Part shown: one piece after another, positions 47,930 through 56,655 of the stretch
Layout of the letters: the number at the start of each line of letters is the position of its first letter
How positions within the stretch are numbered: position 1 is the stretch's first letter
Assembly (NCBI RefSeq): GCF_001855565.1
Contig: NZ_MKCR01000031.1
Location: 310,001-374,000 of the forward strand
Source: Chromobacterium amazonense
GTDB taxonomy: Bacteria; Pseudomonadota; Gammaproteobacteria; Burkholderiales; Chromobacteriaceae
Reading direction: 5' to 3'
Length of the DNA stretch: 64,000 bases
Notes under the pieces: generated by a model
Told to the model about the DNA's origin: nothing
What the model saw: only the letters and a program-made list of their open reading frames with translations
The model's database searches: none
Made by a program: the position numbers and the translations under genes

Positions 47930-48465
47930 TTCCACTCCCTGGCCAGCAGACTGTACTGGCAGGCATCATGATGGCGACCGTGCAAATACAGGCCGTCACG
48001 CTGCACGCCTTCCAGGCTGAACCCCAAACGCTCGGCCACCGCCCGGCTGCGCGCGTTCTCCACGCCCGCCAAGATGGCGATGCGGTTCAGGCCCCATTCG
48101 CCGAATCCGATATCCAGCGCCAGCGCCGCCGCGCCGCGCATCAGGCCGCGGCCGACAAAGCGGTCGGCCAGCCAATAGCCCAGGTAGCCGGAACGATGCA
48201 GCGCGCTGATGCCATGGATATCGATGCAGCCGGCCAACTCGCCATCCGATTCTATCAACCAGGCGGCGCAGGCCGCGCCGTTGCGTTGGCCATCGGCGAT
48301 GCCAGCCAGAAACTGCCGGCTGTCTTCCACACTGCGCGTGGCATCCACCCACGGCAGCCAGGCCCGCAGCGTCTGGCGGCTCTCGTCTATCAATGCGAAC
48401 AGCCGCTCGGCGTGGGCAACGCCGGGCGGCAACAGGGCAAGGGGTGTCTGGGCAAAGGTAGTCAT
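47917..48465 (-). CDS. GNAT acetyltransferase (RimJ/RimL-like), paralogue 2
   Basis: 182 codons (MTTFAQTPLALLPPGVAHAERLFALIDESR...). Same family as its downstream neighbour, sharing GYWLADRFVGRGLMRGAAALALDIGF and NRIAILAGVENARSRAVAERLGFSLEGVQRD. The two probably arose by tandem duplication. The order nrdR, GNAT, GNAT, ribD on one strand with short gaps or overlaps suggests a single transcript. Confidence 0.88.
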   Translation of the reverse strand: MTTFAQTPLALLPPGVAHAERLFALIDESRQTLRAWLPWVDATRSVEDSRQFLAGIADGQRNGAACAAWLIESDGELAGCIDIHGISALHRSGYLGYWLADRFVGRGLMRGAAALALDIGFGEWGLNRIAILAGVENARSRAVAERLGFSLEGVQRDGLYLHGRHHDACQYSLLAREWKCRQ

Positions 48466-48519
48466 GGCAACCTAAAATGACAAAGAAATAGCCAGACTAA
48501 TCAGCCCTCTCCCAAACTG

Positions 48520-48978
48520 TCAATGCGATGACTTTTGAATTTCCTTGATCGCATCGGTAAATTCGGAAATATCCTGGAAACTGCGATAAACCGAGGCAAA
48601 GCGGACATAAGCCACCTTATCCAGCCGCGCCAGCTCCGCCATCACCATCTCGCCTATCTGCCGGCTGCTGACCTCGCGTTCGCCCAATTGCAGCAGCTTA
48701 TGGCAGATACGGTCTATCGCCTCGTCCACCAGCGTGGTGGACACCGGCCGCTTGTGCAGCGCACGCAGGAAGCTGGTGCGCACTTTCTCGATGTCGAACT
48801 CGGAACGGTGTCCAGCCGCCTTCACCACCTGCGGCATGCGCACATCGGCGGTTTCGAAAGTCGTGAAGCGCTTGTCGCAGACGGGGCAGCGGCGACGGCG
48901 ACGGATGCTGCTGCCATCCTCGCTGACGCGGGAATCGATCACCTGAGTGTCCGGGTTGCCACAAAACGCGCATTTCAT
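48520..48978 (-). CDS. nrdR: Transcriptional repressor NrdR
   Basis: 152 codons. N-terminal zinc ribbon ([17 protein letters not shown] ... [14 protein letters not shown]) followed by an ATP-cone ([31 protein letters not shown]). NrdR senses dATP/ATP and represses ribonucleotide reductase genes by binding NrdR boxes. Typical neighbour of ribD and glyA. Confidence 0.97.
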   Translation of the reverse strand: MKCAFCGNPDTQVIDSRVSEDGSSIRRRRRCPVCDKRFTTFETADVRMPQVVKAAGHRSEFDIEKVRTSFLRALHKRPVSTTLVDEAIDRICHKLLQLGEREVSSRQIGEMVMAELARLDKVAYVRFASVYRSFQDISEFTDAIKEIQKSSH

Positions 48979-49068
48979 GACATGAATCCTGAGAGTTGCA
49001 ATAAATAGATGTTATCAGCAAAGCCTCACCAATACATCGCGGCCATAAAAAAACCGCCCGGCTAAGGG

Positions 49069-49192
49069 CTAATGCCGTTCACTTAAGAGAAAAGCACCGT
49101 CTCCATGCATGGGAAACGGTGCTTTTTTTGTGGATTCCTGTGCTCTCAAGGCCAGAAAAGTCGCCCAAAAATCCTTAAGTGAACGGCATTAC
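49069..49192. mobile_element. MITE copy 2, inserted in the glyA terminator loop
   Basis: 124 bp, inverted relative to copy 1 at 17591 and differing from it at about three positions. Flanked by the 10-bp repeat CGGCTAAGGG (49059-49068, 49193-49202). Joining the flanks restores the hairpin CCGCCC-GGCTAA-GGGCGG between A-run and TTCTTC, in the terminator position of glyA. The element carries its own terminator-like hairpin (AGCACCGT..ACGGTGCT with A/T runs), so termination may be preserved. Confidence 0.9.
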
Positions 49193-49228
49193 CGGCTAAG
49201 GGCGGCTTCTTCACAGCGCGAAACCGAT

Positions 49229-50476
49229 TTACTTGGCGTAAACCGGGAAGCGATGGCACAGCGCGGTGGCTTGTTCGGCCACGCGCGCGATCAGCGCGTC
49301 GTCGTTCGGGTTGTCCAGCACGTCGGCCACCATATTGGCCACCAGAATGGCCTCGGCTTCCTTGAAGCCGCGGGTGGTGATGGCCGGCGAGCCGATGCGG
49401 ATGCCAGAGGTGACGAACGGGGTTTCCGGATCGTTCGGAATGGCGTTCTTGTTGACGGTGATGTGGGCGCGGCCCAGCAGCGCGTCGGCCGCCTTGCCGG
49501 TCAGGCCCTTGGCGCGCAGGTCCACCAGGAACACATGGCTCTCGGTGCGGCCGGATACGATGCGCACGCCGCGCTCGGCCAGCGTCTTGGCCATGATGGA
49601 AGCGTTCTTCAGCACCTGTTCCTGATAGATCTTGAACTCGGGCTGCAGCGCTTCCTTGAACGCCACGGCCTTGGCGGCGATCACATGCTCCAGCGGGCCG
49701 CCTTGCAGCGTCGGGAACACATTGCTGTTGATGCTCTTCTCGAACTCGGCGCGGGCCAGAATGATGCCGCCGCGCGGGCCGCGCAGGGTCTTGTGGGTGG
49801 TGGAGGTCACGAAGTCGGCGTGCGGCACCGGGTTCGGGTACAGGCCGGCGGCGATCAGGCCGGCGTAGTGCGCCATGTCCACCATGAAGTAAGCGCCGAC
49901 TTTCTTGGCGATCTGGCCCATGCGTTCGAAGTCGAAGCGCAAGGCATAAGCAGAGGCGCCGCCGATGATCAGCTTCGGCTTGGTTTCCATCGCCACGCGC
50001 TCCATGTCGTCGTAGTCGATTTCTTCCTTGTCGTTCAGGCCGTAGGCGACGATGTTGAACATCTTGCCGGACAGGTTGGCCGGGGAGCCGTGGGTCAGGT
50101 GGCCGCCGTGGCCCAGGTTCATGCCCATCACGGTGTCGCCCGGCTTCAGGATGGAGAAATACACCGCCTGGTTGGCCTGGGAGCCGGAGTGCGGCTGCAC
50201 GTTGGCGTATTCCGCGCCGAACAGCTGCTTGACGCGGTCGATGGCCAGCTGCTCGACGACATCCACATGCTCGCAACCGCCGTAGAAGCGCTTGCCCGGA
50301 TAGCCTTCGGCGTACTTGTTGGTCAGTTGGGAGCCTTGGGCTTCCATCACCGCCGGGCTGGTGTAGTTTTCCGAGGCGATCAGCTCGATGTGATCTTCCT
50401 GGCGCTGGCACTCGGCGGCAATAGCGGCGGCGAGTTCGGGGTCGAATTTGGCAATCGTCTGGTCGGCAGCAAACAT
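49229..50476 (-). CDS. glyA: Serine hydroxymethyltransferase
   Basis: 415 codons (E. coli 417). PLP lysine in [17 protein letters not shown]; other signatures [36 protein letters not shown] and HSGSQAN. Converts serine and tetrahydrofolate to glycine and 5,10-methylene-THF. The start at 50476 ([12 protein letters not shown]) fits the family; the frame is open 19 codons further upstream. Followed by a terminator now split by a MITE. Confidence 0.97.
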   Translation of the reverse strand: MFAADQTIAKFDPELAAAIAAECQRQEDHIELIASENYTSPAVMEAQGSQLTNKYAEGYPGKRFYGGCEHVDVVEQLAIDRVKQLFGAEYANVQPHSGSQANQAVYFSILKPGDTVMGMNLGHGGHLTHGSPANLSGKMFNIVAYGLNDKEEIDYDDMERVAMETKPKLIIGGASAYALRFDFERMGQIAKKVGAYFMVDMAHYAGLIAAGLYPNPVPHADFVTSTTHKTLRGPRGGIILARAEFEKSINSNVFPTLQGGPLEHVIAAKAVAFKEALQPEFKIYQEQVLKNASIMAKTLAERGVRIVSGRTESHVFLVDLRAKGLTGKAADALLGRAHITVNKNAIPNDPETPFVTSGIRIGSPAITTRGFKEAEAILVANMVADVLDNPNDDALIARVAEQATALCHRFPVYAK

Positions 50477-50629
50477 CGTCTGGCTCTTCCATCTTGGGGT
50501 TAACGATCGGGCCATTCTACACGAAATGCCCAAGCCGAAACCTTAACGTGAAGCAAGCGCCCGCGCCCCCTGCCAGGCCCGCCAAGCAGAAGGCCCCGCG
50601 CGATGCCGGGCCCCCTTGCTCCAGGCAAC

Positions 50630-51709
50630 TTACAAATCATCCGCCGTGAAAAACAGCGGCACGCCGTCGCGGCTTTCCGGCTGCAATTCGGGCAACACAT
50701 GCACATCGCGCACCCGGCACTCGCTCATCAACTCGCGGAAGTTTTCTTCGATCAGCTTGACGTTATCCAGCGAGGCCAGCGGCCAGACAAAGCCTTCCCA
50801 GTTGCGCTCGTCTCCCTTGGCGGAAACGGTGAAGTGCAGCTCGCCGTTCTCATGCGCGGAAACAATGGCCACCGGCTCTTTGTCCAGTTCGCGCAGACGG
50901 CGGATCTGGCTGCTGGCGAATACTTGCAGCGCCACCTCGAAGCGGGCATGGTTGCCGGCCACCAGCGCCTGCATCGCCGGCAGCGGCGGCCGGGCAATCG
51001 GGAACAGCGTCACGCCATCGGTCCGCAGCTGTTCGCCCAGGAACTTCATCAGCGGCATGCCCCAGGCGCCGACCGAACCGCCTAGCCTGACCGGACACGG
51101 CTCGCCTTCGCGCTGCACGGCCACGCCTATCAGGTAGCGCAGGAATACGCCCTCTTCCTTGACGGTGACCGGCGCCGCCTGCGCCGGCAAGCCGTCGCGG
51201 GCAGCCTCGCCTTGCCGGGCCATTCTATATAAGCTCAGGGCATCCAGCCCCACCAGGCTGTCCGGATGCAGCAACACGCCGGACAAAGCCGCGTCGCAAT
51301 CCGCGGCGAATACGCCATGCTGGCGCAGCAACGCGTTCAAGCCCTCGACATCGGCAATCGCGCCGGGCAGCTCGGCCTGCTCGCGGCTGCCGGCCACCAA
51401 GACCAGCGGCAAGGCGAACACCAACGCGCGCGCGCCGCCGGTTTCTTCCACCGCCTGGCGCAAAGCGTCCCAGACGATCTGATAACAGGCCTGCGTCGGC
51501 ACCATGGCCAAGGCCACGGAGATCGACAAAACCTCCCCACGCTGCAACATCTCGTCGATTGCCCCCACCAGAGCCTGGCGCCACATATCGCGCTCGCCGG
51601 CGTCCGGCGCGTCCAGCACGGACTGGGCATGATGGATCAGTCGGTTGGTCAGGGAAACTTGCGGGTGATATTGACGCGGATCGGGAAGAAGGTGACGGAC
51701 AGCGTCCAT
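50630..51709 (-). CDS. Conserved-looking hypothetical protein
   Basis: 359 codons (MDAVRHLLPDPRQYHPQVSLTNRLIHHAQSVLDAPDAGERDMWRQALVGAIDEMLQ...). Cytoplasmic, no signal or membrane helix. Landmarks: VALPLVLVAGSREQAELPG-like segment (ALVFALPLVLVAGSREQ), LGGSVGAWGMPLMKFLGEQL and RNWEGFVWPLASLDNVKLIEENFRELM near the C-terminus. I do not recognise a characterised family. Single gene upstream of glyA on the same strand. Confidence 0.8.
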   Translation of the reverse strand: MDAVRHLLPDPRQYHPQVSLTNRLIHHAQSVLDAPDAGERDMWRQALVGAIDEMLQRGEVLSISVALAMVPTQACYQIVWDALRQAVEETGGARALVFALPLVLVAGSREQAELPGAIADVEGLNALLRQHGVFAADCDAALSGVLLHPDSLVGLDALSLYRMARQGEAARDGLPAQAAPVTVKEEGVFLRYLIGVAVQREGEPCPVRLGGSVGAWGMPLMKFLGEQLRTDGVTLFPIARPPLPAMQALVAGNHARFEVALQVFASSQIRRLRELDKEPVAIVSAHENGELHFTVSAKGDERNWEGFVWPLASLDNVKLIEENFRELMSECRVRDVHVLPELQPESRDGVPLFFTADDL

Positions 51710-51889
51710 GGGCGGGCATCCTGCAACAGTCGAAAAAAACGTATTGTGGCACAGCCGCCACGCGCTTGCTCAGCCGCGAGCGCAACATGACAAAAACGTA
51801 AAACCTTGCCAGCACTGCGCCCATAAACAATAAATGTATTTAAGCGCGACAAAAAGTTATATTTCTCGACATTTTCGAAAACGCACATG

Positions 51890-51918
51890 TTGACACCTGG
51901 CAGCGCTATCCGGATAAT
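51890..51918 (+). promoter_or_regulatory. Strong sigma-70-type promoter
   Basis: TTGACA (51890-51895), 17-base spacer, GATAAT (51913-51918). The predicted start is near 51925. No protein gene begins for 570 bases downstream; a rho-independent terminator lies about 80-95 bases away. Confidence 0.8.
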
Positions 51919-51924
51919 CCGTTC

Positions 51925-52018
51925 TCGTTGAGATGCAGCAATTGCTTCTTGATAGTTTCTCCTCTATTTCTCCTTTGTAGACTTGGCGCGGGCCGTAAGG
52001 CACCGCGCATTTTTTTTG
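51925..52018 (+). ncRNA. Candidate small RNA (~95 nt, CU-rich, rho-independent terminator)
   Basis: Bounded by a near-consensus promoter and a terminator made of GCGCGG-GCC-GTAA-GGC-A-CCGCGC followed by A and eight Ts. The central part TTTCTCCTCTATTTCTCCTT contains two CUCCU-like anti-Shine-Dalgarno motifs likely to be single-stranded, a design shared with Hfq-dependent small RNAs of Neisseriales that block ribosome binding. A 15-codon frame (MQQLLLDSFSSISPL) is also present, so a leader peptide/attenuator is the alternative, although no gene follows closely. Not matched to a named RNA. Confidence 0.6.
51982..52018 (+). terminator. Rho-independent terminator of the candidate small RNA
   Basis: Nine-pair stem (GCGCGGGCC with one bulged A on the return strand), GTAA loop, then a run of eight Ts. 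Confidence 0.85.
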
Positions 52019-52495
52019 CCCGCCCTACCGCCAGTCCTTGGCAAAACTCTTAAAAATCATTGCAGTACGCACAATCCCTTCACAACTTCATCAAGCGCAA
52101 CTCAATACAAAACAGGAAGCGAATACTATCGAAAACAAGATGGTCGAACATTCGGCTATACGGGAAAGCCACAATAGCCATGCTGAAAATGTAAAAAAAT
52201 ACCTTACAATATCCCATTGTACTTTAAGAAATATTTCATTTCCGAAATAAAACGAATAAGCGACAGGAGGAATTGTTCGATTTGGCGATAACTGAACACG
52301 CAGAAACAGCGCAGGGATGAGTCTGGATGGACTGCAGGCACGGCTGCAAGTTCCCAATTGTCCTACAAGGACAGCGCCATAATAGCACCATTGCCTTCCA
52401 GAATTATGACAATGATCAATACCTAACAAGATAGCCAAAGCGGAACCCTCCCCGCCGCCGCTAGTCACAATCCCTTCTGCCACCCTACTCTCACC

Positions 52496-53599
52496 ATGCC
52501 CATCAACAGCATCAGCCTGGCCGGCTTCCGCTCGATCCGCAAACTGACATTAGAGCTGGAGGCCCTCAACGTCGTCGTCGGCGCCAACGGCTGCGGCAAA
52601 TCCAATTTGTACAAGGCCATCCATCTATTGCACGCCTCGGCCGAAGGCCGACTGGCCGCAGCGCTGGCCGAGGAAGGCGGCATCCAGAAAGCGATGTGGG
52701 CCGGCGGGCCGCGCCGCGGCGACAAGGCCCGCGCGCCGAAGCGCATGATTCTGTCGGCCAAACTGGATGACTGCGACTACGAGCTACAACTCGGTTACCT
52801 CGAACCCAAAACCAGCAGCAGCCTGTTCTCTCTGGACCCGCTGGTGAAAGAGGAAAGCCTCTGGCTGGCCAGCCATGGCCGCAGGCCGTCAACCCTGTTG
52901 CTGGAGCGCCGCAATCAAACGGCCTTTCTCTGCGGCGCGGACGGGGAACGGATGAGCTACCCAGCCAGCCTGCGGGCGGAAGAATCCATCTTCGGCCAAC
53001 TGGCCGAACCGCACCGTTACCCGGAGCTGTCGCAACTGCGGGAAACCTTGCGCAACTGGCGCTTCTACCACGAGTTCGCCGTCTGGCCGGGCTCGCCGCT
53101 GCGCGCGCCGCAAGTGGGCATACGCTCGCCGGTGCTGGCGCACGACGGCGCCAACCTTGCCGCGGCCTACCAGACTATTGTCGAGATAGGCGACAGCGAC
53201 TTGCTGCGCAGCGTATTGGCCGAGGCCTTTCCCGACAGCCATTTCCTGGTGGATGCCGCCCAGGGCCGTTTCCAGATGCTGATGCAACGCGAGGGCCTGC
53301 TGCGGCCGCTGGAGGCCGCCGAGCTGTCCGATGGCACGTTGCGCTTCTTGTGTCTGACCGTCGCTCTGCTCAGCCCGCGCCCGCCTGCCTTCATGGCGCT
53401 TAACGAACCGGAAAACAGCCTGCATCCAGCGCTGCTGCCTTCACTGGCGCGGCTGATAGCGGAAGCCAGCCGCTACAGCCAGATCTGGGTCACCAGCCAC
53501 TCGCCGCATCTGGCCGAACTGATCCGCCGCCATCGTCCCCTGAAGCTGTTTCCGCTCGCCCTGCAGGACGGCGAAACCCTGCTGCACGACGACTACTGA
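52496..53599 (+). CDS. AAA-family ATPase (RecF/OLD-like, AAA_21 type)
   Basis: 367 codons (MPINSISLAGFRSIRKLTLELE...). Walker A GANGCGKSNLYKAIH at about 30-44; ABC-type signature LSDGTLRFLCL near 280; Walker B region PAFMALNEPENSLHPALLPSLA with Asn where Asp is usual; H-loop IWVTSHSPHLAELI. The build is that of SMC/RecF-like ATPases found alone in many genomes and in some defence systems; no nuclease domain or partner gene is adjacent. Function unknown; cytoplasmic. Confidence 0.85.
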   Translation: MPINSISLAGFRSIRKLTLELEALNVVVGANGCGKSNLYKAIHLLHASAEGRLAAALAEEGGIQKAMWAGGPRRGDKARAPKRMILSAKLDDCDYELQLGYLEPKTSSSLFSLDPLVKEESLWLASHGRRPSTLLLERRNQTAFLCGADGERMSYPASLRAEESIFGQLAEPHRYPELSQLRETLRNWRFYHEFAVWPGSPLRAPQVGIRSPVLAHDGANLAAAYQTIVEIGDSDLLRSVLAEAFPDSHFLVDAAQGRFQMLMQREGLLRPLEAAELSDGTLRFLCLTVALLSPRPPAFMALNEPENSLHPALLPSLARLIAEASRYSQIWVTSHSPHLAELIRRHRPLKLFPLALQDGETLLHDDY

Positions 53600-53612
53600 A
53601 GCGATTTGTCCC

Positions 53613-53637
53613 CAGCCGCCGCCAGGCGGCTTTTTTA
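53613..53637 (+). terminator. Rho-independent terminator after the AAA ATPase
   Basis: GCCGCCGCCAGGCGGC-type hairpin followed by TTTTTT. Confidence 0.8.
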
Positions 53638-53759
53638 CGTCTTTTGATCGTATTTTTCTTTATTTTCGCCGATATCCCGATTTTATAGCGAAAACCTGCG
53701 GGGAACTCTGCGAAGCCAGCCTGGGTCAGACCTCTGTCTTGTTTATTTTATTCAACACT

Positions 53760-54128
53760 ATGTATAGAAAATTATGTTCTCCATTATTGCTGGCTTGGGT
53801 CATGCTGTTCGCAGCGATTGTCTGTGAAATTATCGGCACTTCCTTCATGGCCATCGCGGCTCGCAACGGCGGCTATCTGGGTTATATCTGGATGGCGGGC
53901 GCGCTGGCTTTGTCTTATTACCTGCTGTCTCTGGCACTGCGCGGCATTTCGGTCGGCGTGGCCTACGCCGTATGGGAAGGACTGGGTCTGATTGGACTCA
54001 CCGTCGTCAGCGTCTGGCTGTTCGGCGAAAAGCTGGTGCCGCAAGAGCTGATTGGACTGGCGCTGGCCTTGCTGGGCCTGACTTGCGTGACGCTTGGCGA
54101 ACCTCATGACGAGGAGGCCGCAGCATGA
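53760..54128 (+). CDS. mdtJ: SMR-family transporter subunit MdtJ (spermidine export)
   Basis: 122 codons from ATG at 53760 (MYRKLCSPLLLAWVML); the start is uncertain because no clear ribosome-binding site is seen. Four transmembrane helices with the SMR Glu in AAIVCEIIGTSFMAIA and MdtJ-like YYLLSLALRGISVGVAYAVWEGLG. Pairs with MdtI, overlapping it by four bases. In E. coli MdtJI exports spermidine and needs both subunits. Confidence 0.88.
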   Translation: MYRKLCSPLLLAWVMLFAAIVCEIIGTSFMAIAARNGGYLGYIWMAGALALSYYLLSLALRGISVGVAYAVWEGLGLIGLTVVSVWLFGEKLVPQELIGLALALLGLTCVTLGEPHDEEAAA

Positions 54129-54445
54129 AAACCCTATACTTATTATTCGTGCTGGCCTCGGCGCTGATAGAAGTAGGCGCCAATCTGATGCTGGAAAAAT
54201 CTGACGGCTTCCGCCGCAAACTATGGGGTATCGGCGCCATCCTGCTGGTGTGGCTGGCCTTCGCGCTGCTGGGACAAGCCGTGAAAGGCATGGACTTGGC
54301 CATCGCCTACGCATTGTGGGGTTCCATCGGGATTCTCGGCACCGCCATCGGCGGCCGCCTGCTGTACAAGCAAAAACTGAAGCCGATAGGCTGGGCCGGC
54401 ATCGGCATCGTCGCGGCAGCGGTGGTGACCTTGTCCACCGTGTAA
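54125..54445 (+). CDS. mdtI: SMR-family transporter subunit MdtI (spermidine export)
   Basis: 106 codons, four helices. Diagnostic match to MdtI: SALIEVGANLMLEKSDGFRRKLWG and LLGQAVKGMDLAIAYALWGSIGI. Forms the inner-membrane heterodimer with MdtJ. The start overlaps the mdtJ stop (ATGA). Confidence 0.92.
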   Translation: MKTLYLLFVLASALIEVGANLMLEKSDGFRRKLWGIGAILLVWLAFALLGQAVKGMDLAIAYALWGSIGILGTAIGGRLLYKQKLKPIGWAGIGIVAAAVVTLSTV

Positions 54446-54450
54446 AACAG

Positions 54451-54511
54451 CCAGGCCCGAAAATTCCACCGTCCCGAGCGGGACCGCGGCGAAATTTTCA
54501 GGCCCGCCTGG
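54451..54511. repeat. Nested inverted-repeat structure after mdtI
   Basis: Three stacked complementary pairs: CCAGGC/GCCTGG (54451-54456, 54506-54511), GAAAATT/AATTTTC (54459-54465, 54493-54499) and GTCCCG/CGGGAC (54471-54476, 54479-54484). No T-run. Could be an RNA 3' structure or part of an intergenic repeat family. Confidence 0.7.
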
Positions 54512-54515
54512 AACA

Positions 54516-54544
54516 AAAAGGGGAGGCGCTTGGCCTCCCCTTTC
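54516..54544. terminator. Bidirectional terminator between mdtI and ilvD
   Basis: AAAAAGGGGAGGC-GCTT-G-GCCTCCCCTTT: 8-bp stem with A-run and T-run on its two sides, serving both convergent genes. Confidence 0.82.
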
Positions 54545-54601
54545 TCTATCCGGTCCTGTCCGGTGCGTCGCCCCTGCGGGGTGACTACACCCTACCGTGG
54601 A

Positions 54602-56458
54602 TTATTTACGTTCCACTTGCGACACGTCGCGCACGGCGCCGGTATCCGCGCTGGTGGTCATCGCCGCGTAAGCGCGCAGGGCCGGGCTGACGACTCGATC
54701 GCGGCCCAGCGGCTTCCAAGCGTCGCGGCCTTTCGCCTCCATCGCCGCGCGGCGCTTGGCCAGCTCCTCATCGGAAACGGCCAGATGAATGCGGCGGTTG
54801 GGGATGTCGATCTCCACCGTGTCGCCCTCTTCCGCCAAGCCAATCGCGCCGCCCTCCGCCGCTTCCGGCGAAACGTGGCCGATGCTGAGCCCGGACGTGC
54901 CGCCGGAGAAGCGGCCATCGGTCAGCAAGGCGCAGGCCTTGCCGAGACCCTTGGATTTCAGATACGAGGTGGGATACAGCATCTCCTGCATGCCCGGCCC
55001 GCCTTTCGGCCCCTCGTAGCGGATAATGACGATGTCGCCGGCGACGATGCGGTCGGCCAGAATGGCCTCCACCGCCGCGTCCTGGCTTTCAAAGATGCGC
55101 GCGCGTCCGGTGAATTTCAGTATCGATTCGTCAACGCCCGCCGTCTTCACGATGCAGCCTCGCTCGGCGATATTGCCGTATAGCACCGCCAGGCCGCCAT
55201 CCTGCGAATAGGCGTGCGTCTTGTCGCGGATGCAGCCGTCGGCGCGGTCGTCATCCAGCGTCGGGTAGCGCATGGATTGCGAGAAGGCGATGGTGGTGGC
55301 CACCCCGCCCGGCGCGGCGCGGTAAAAGCGATGCGCCTCGCTGCCTTCGCCATGGCGCATCACATCCCATTGTTCAATGGCCGCGCCCAGACTGGGGCTG
55401 TGCACGGTGGGCACATCGCGGTGCAGCAGACCGGCGCGGTCCAGCTCGGCCAGGATGCCGATCACGCCGCCGGCGCGATGCACGTCTTCCATATGATACT
55501 TCTGCGTGGCCGGCGCCACCTTGGACAGACACGGCACGCCGCGGCTGATGCGGTCGATGTCGGCCATCTTGAAATCCACGCCCGCTTCGCTGGCGGCAGC
55601 CAGCAAGTGCAGCACGGTATTGGTGGAGCCGCCCATCGCCACGTCCAGGCTCATCGCGTTCTCGAACGCCTGCTTGGTGGCGATGCCGCGCGGCAGGATG
55701 GAATAGTCCTCGCCCTCGTAATGGCGCTTGGCCAATTCGACGATCAGGCGGCCGGCCTTGAGAAACAGTTCTTTTCTGTCCGAGTGGGTCGCCACCAGGC
55801 TGCCGTTGCCGGGCAAGCTCAGGCCCAGCGCCTCGGTCAGGCAGTTCATCGAGTTCGCCGTGAACATGCCGGAGCAGGAGCCGCAGGTCGGACAGGCGGA
55901 GCGCTCGACGCGGTCGACGTCGGCATCGGACACCGCGCTGTTGGCGGCCTCCACCATCGCGTCCACCAGGTCCAGCTTGCGCACCTCATTGCCCCACTGC
56001 ACCTTGCCGGCCTCCATCGGCCCGCCGGAGACGAACACCACCGGGATGTTGAGCCGCATCGCCGCCATCAGCATGCCGGGGGTGATCTTGTCGCAATTGG
56101 AGATGCACACCAGCGCGTCGGCGCAGTGGGCGTTGACCATGTATTCCACGCTGTCGGCGATCAGGTCGCGCGAAGGCAGGCTGTACAGCATGCCGCCGTG
56201 GCCCATGGCGATGCCGTCGTCGATGGCGATGGTGTTGAATTCCTTGGCCACGCCGCCGGCTTTTTCGATCTCGCGCGCCACCAGCTGGCCCATGTTCTGC
56301 AGATGAACGTGGCCGGGCACAAACTGGGTGAAGGAGTTGGCGACGGCGATGATGGGCTTGCCGAAGTCGGCGTCGGTCATCCCGGTGGCGCGCCACAGCG
56401 CGCGGGCACCCGCCATATTGCGGCCGGCGGTGGAAGTGCGGGAGCGGTATTGGGGCAT
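54602..56458 (-). CDS. ilvD: Dihydroxyacid dehydratase
   Basis: 618 codons (E. coli 616). Fe-S cluster ligands in [15 protein letters not shown] and [20 protein letters not shown]; also [10 protein letters not shown] and the C-terminal [18 protein letters not shown] region. Forms 2-keto acids in valine/isoleucine synthesis. The start at 56458 ([14 protein letters not shown]) has AAAGGAAGC upstream. Confidence 0.97.
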   Translation of the reverse strand: MPQYRSRTSTAGRNMAGARALWRATGMTDADFGKPIIAVANSFTQFVPGHVHLQNMGQLVAREIEKAGGVAKEFNTIAIDDGIAMGHGGMLYSLPSRDLIADSVEYMVNAHCADALVCISNCDKITPGMLMAAMRLNIPVVFVSGGPMEAGKVQWGNEVRKLDLVDAMVEAANSAVSDADVDRVERSACPTCGSCSGMFTANSMNCLTEALGLSLPGNGSLVATHSDRKELFLKAGRLIVELAKRHYEGEDYSILPRGIATKQAFENAMSLDVAMGGSTNTVLHLLAAASEAGVDFKMADIDRISRGVPCLSKVAPATQKYHMEDVHRAGGVIGILAELDRAGLLHRDVPTVHSPSLGAAIEQWDVMRHGEGSEAHRFYRAAPGGVATTIAFSQSMRYPTLDDDRADGCIRDKTHAYSQDGGLAVLYGNIAERGCIVKTAGVDESILKFTGRARIFESQDAAVEAILADRIVAGDIVIIRYEGPKGGPGMQEMLYPTSYLKSKGLGKACALLTDGRFSGGTSGLSIGHVSPEAAEGGAIGLAEEGDTVEIDIPNRRIHLAVSDEELAKRRAAMEAKGRDAWKPLGRDRVVSPALRAYAAMTTSADTGAVRDVSQVERK

Positions 56459-56606
56459 GATGCTTCCTTTAATAGGTTCAAAGCCGGTCGTCATTCCGTC
56501 ACGCAGGCAGGGTAAGCTTGCGGCAGCAGGCCCGCGGGTGCCGGGTGGGCCTGCCTTTTGCCCAGGCGCAGCGGATGAGCGGCGCGACGGCGGGGAACGC
56601 TTTCCG

Positions 56607-56612
56607 TATAAT
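56607..56612 (+). promoter_or_regulatory. Possible -10 element of lgt promoter
   Basis: Perfect TATAAT 44 bases upstream of the lgt start. No good -35 box is seen, so confidence is modest. Confidence 0.45.
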
Positions 56613-56655
56613 CTCGTCAACCATTTCTTTTACCGCAAACGCACATCCCTGACAA

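Larger units (their letters stand above)
51710..52495. other. Long intergenic region with a candidate small RNA
   Basis: 786 bases without a convincing protein gene. The left part should hold the promoter of the 50630 gene. At 51890-52018 is a promoter/terminator pair described separately. From about 52060 to 52480 the DNA is less GC-rich and carries only short frames (for example 51983-52177) without ribosome-binding sites or family resemblance. Confidence 0.7.

Noticed and set aside
49109-50503. 464-codon frames on either strand over glyA
   Set aside because: Out-of-frame shadows of glyA.
51983-52250. Short plus-strand frames in the intergenic region
   Set aside because: No ribosome-binding site, low-complexity sequence, overlap the small-RNA terminator.
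55214-56515. 433-codon plus-strand frame over ilvD
   Set aside because: Antisense shadow; no family resemblance and strong ilvD match on the other strand.
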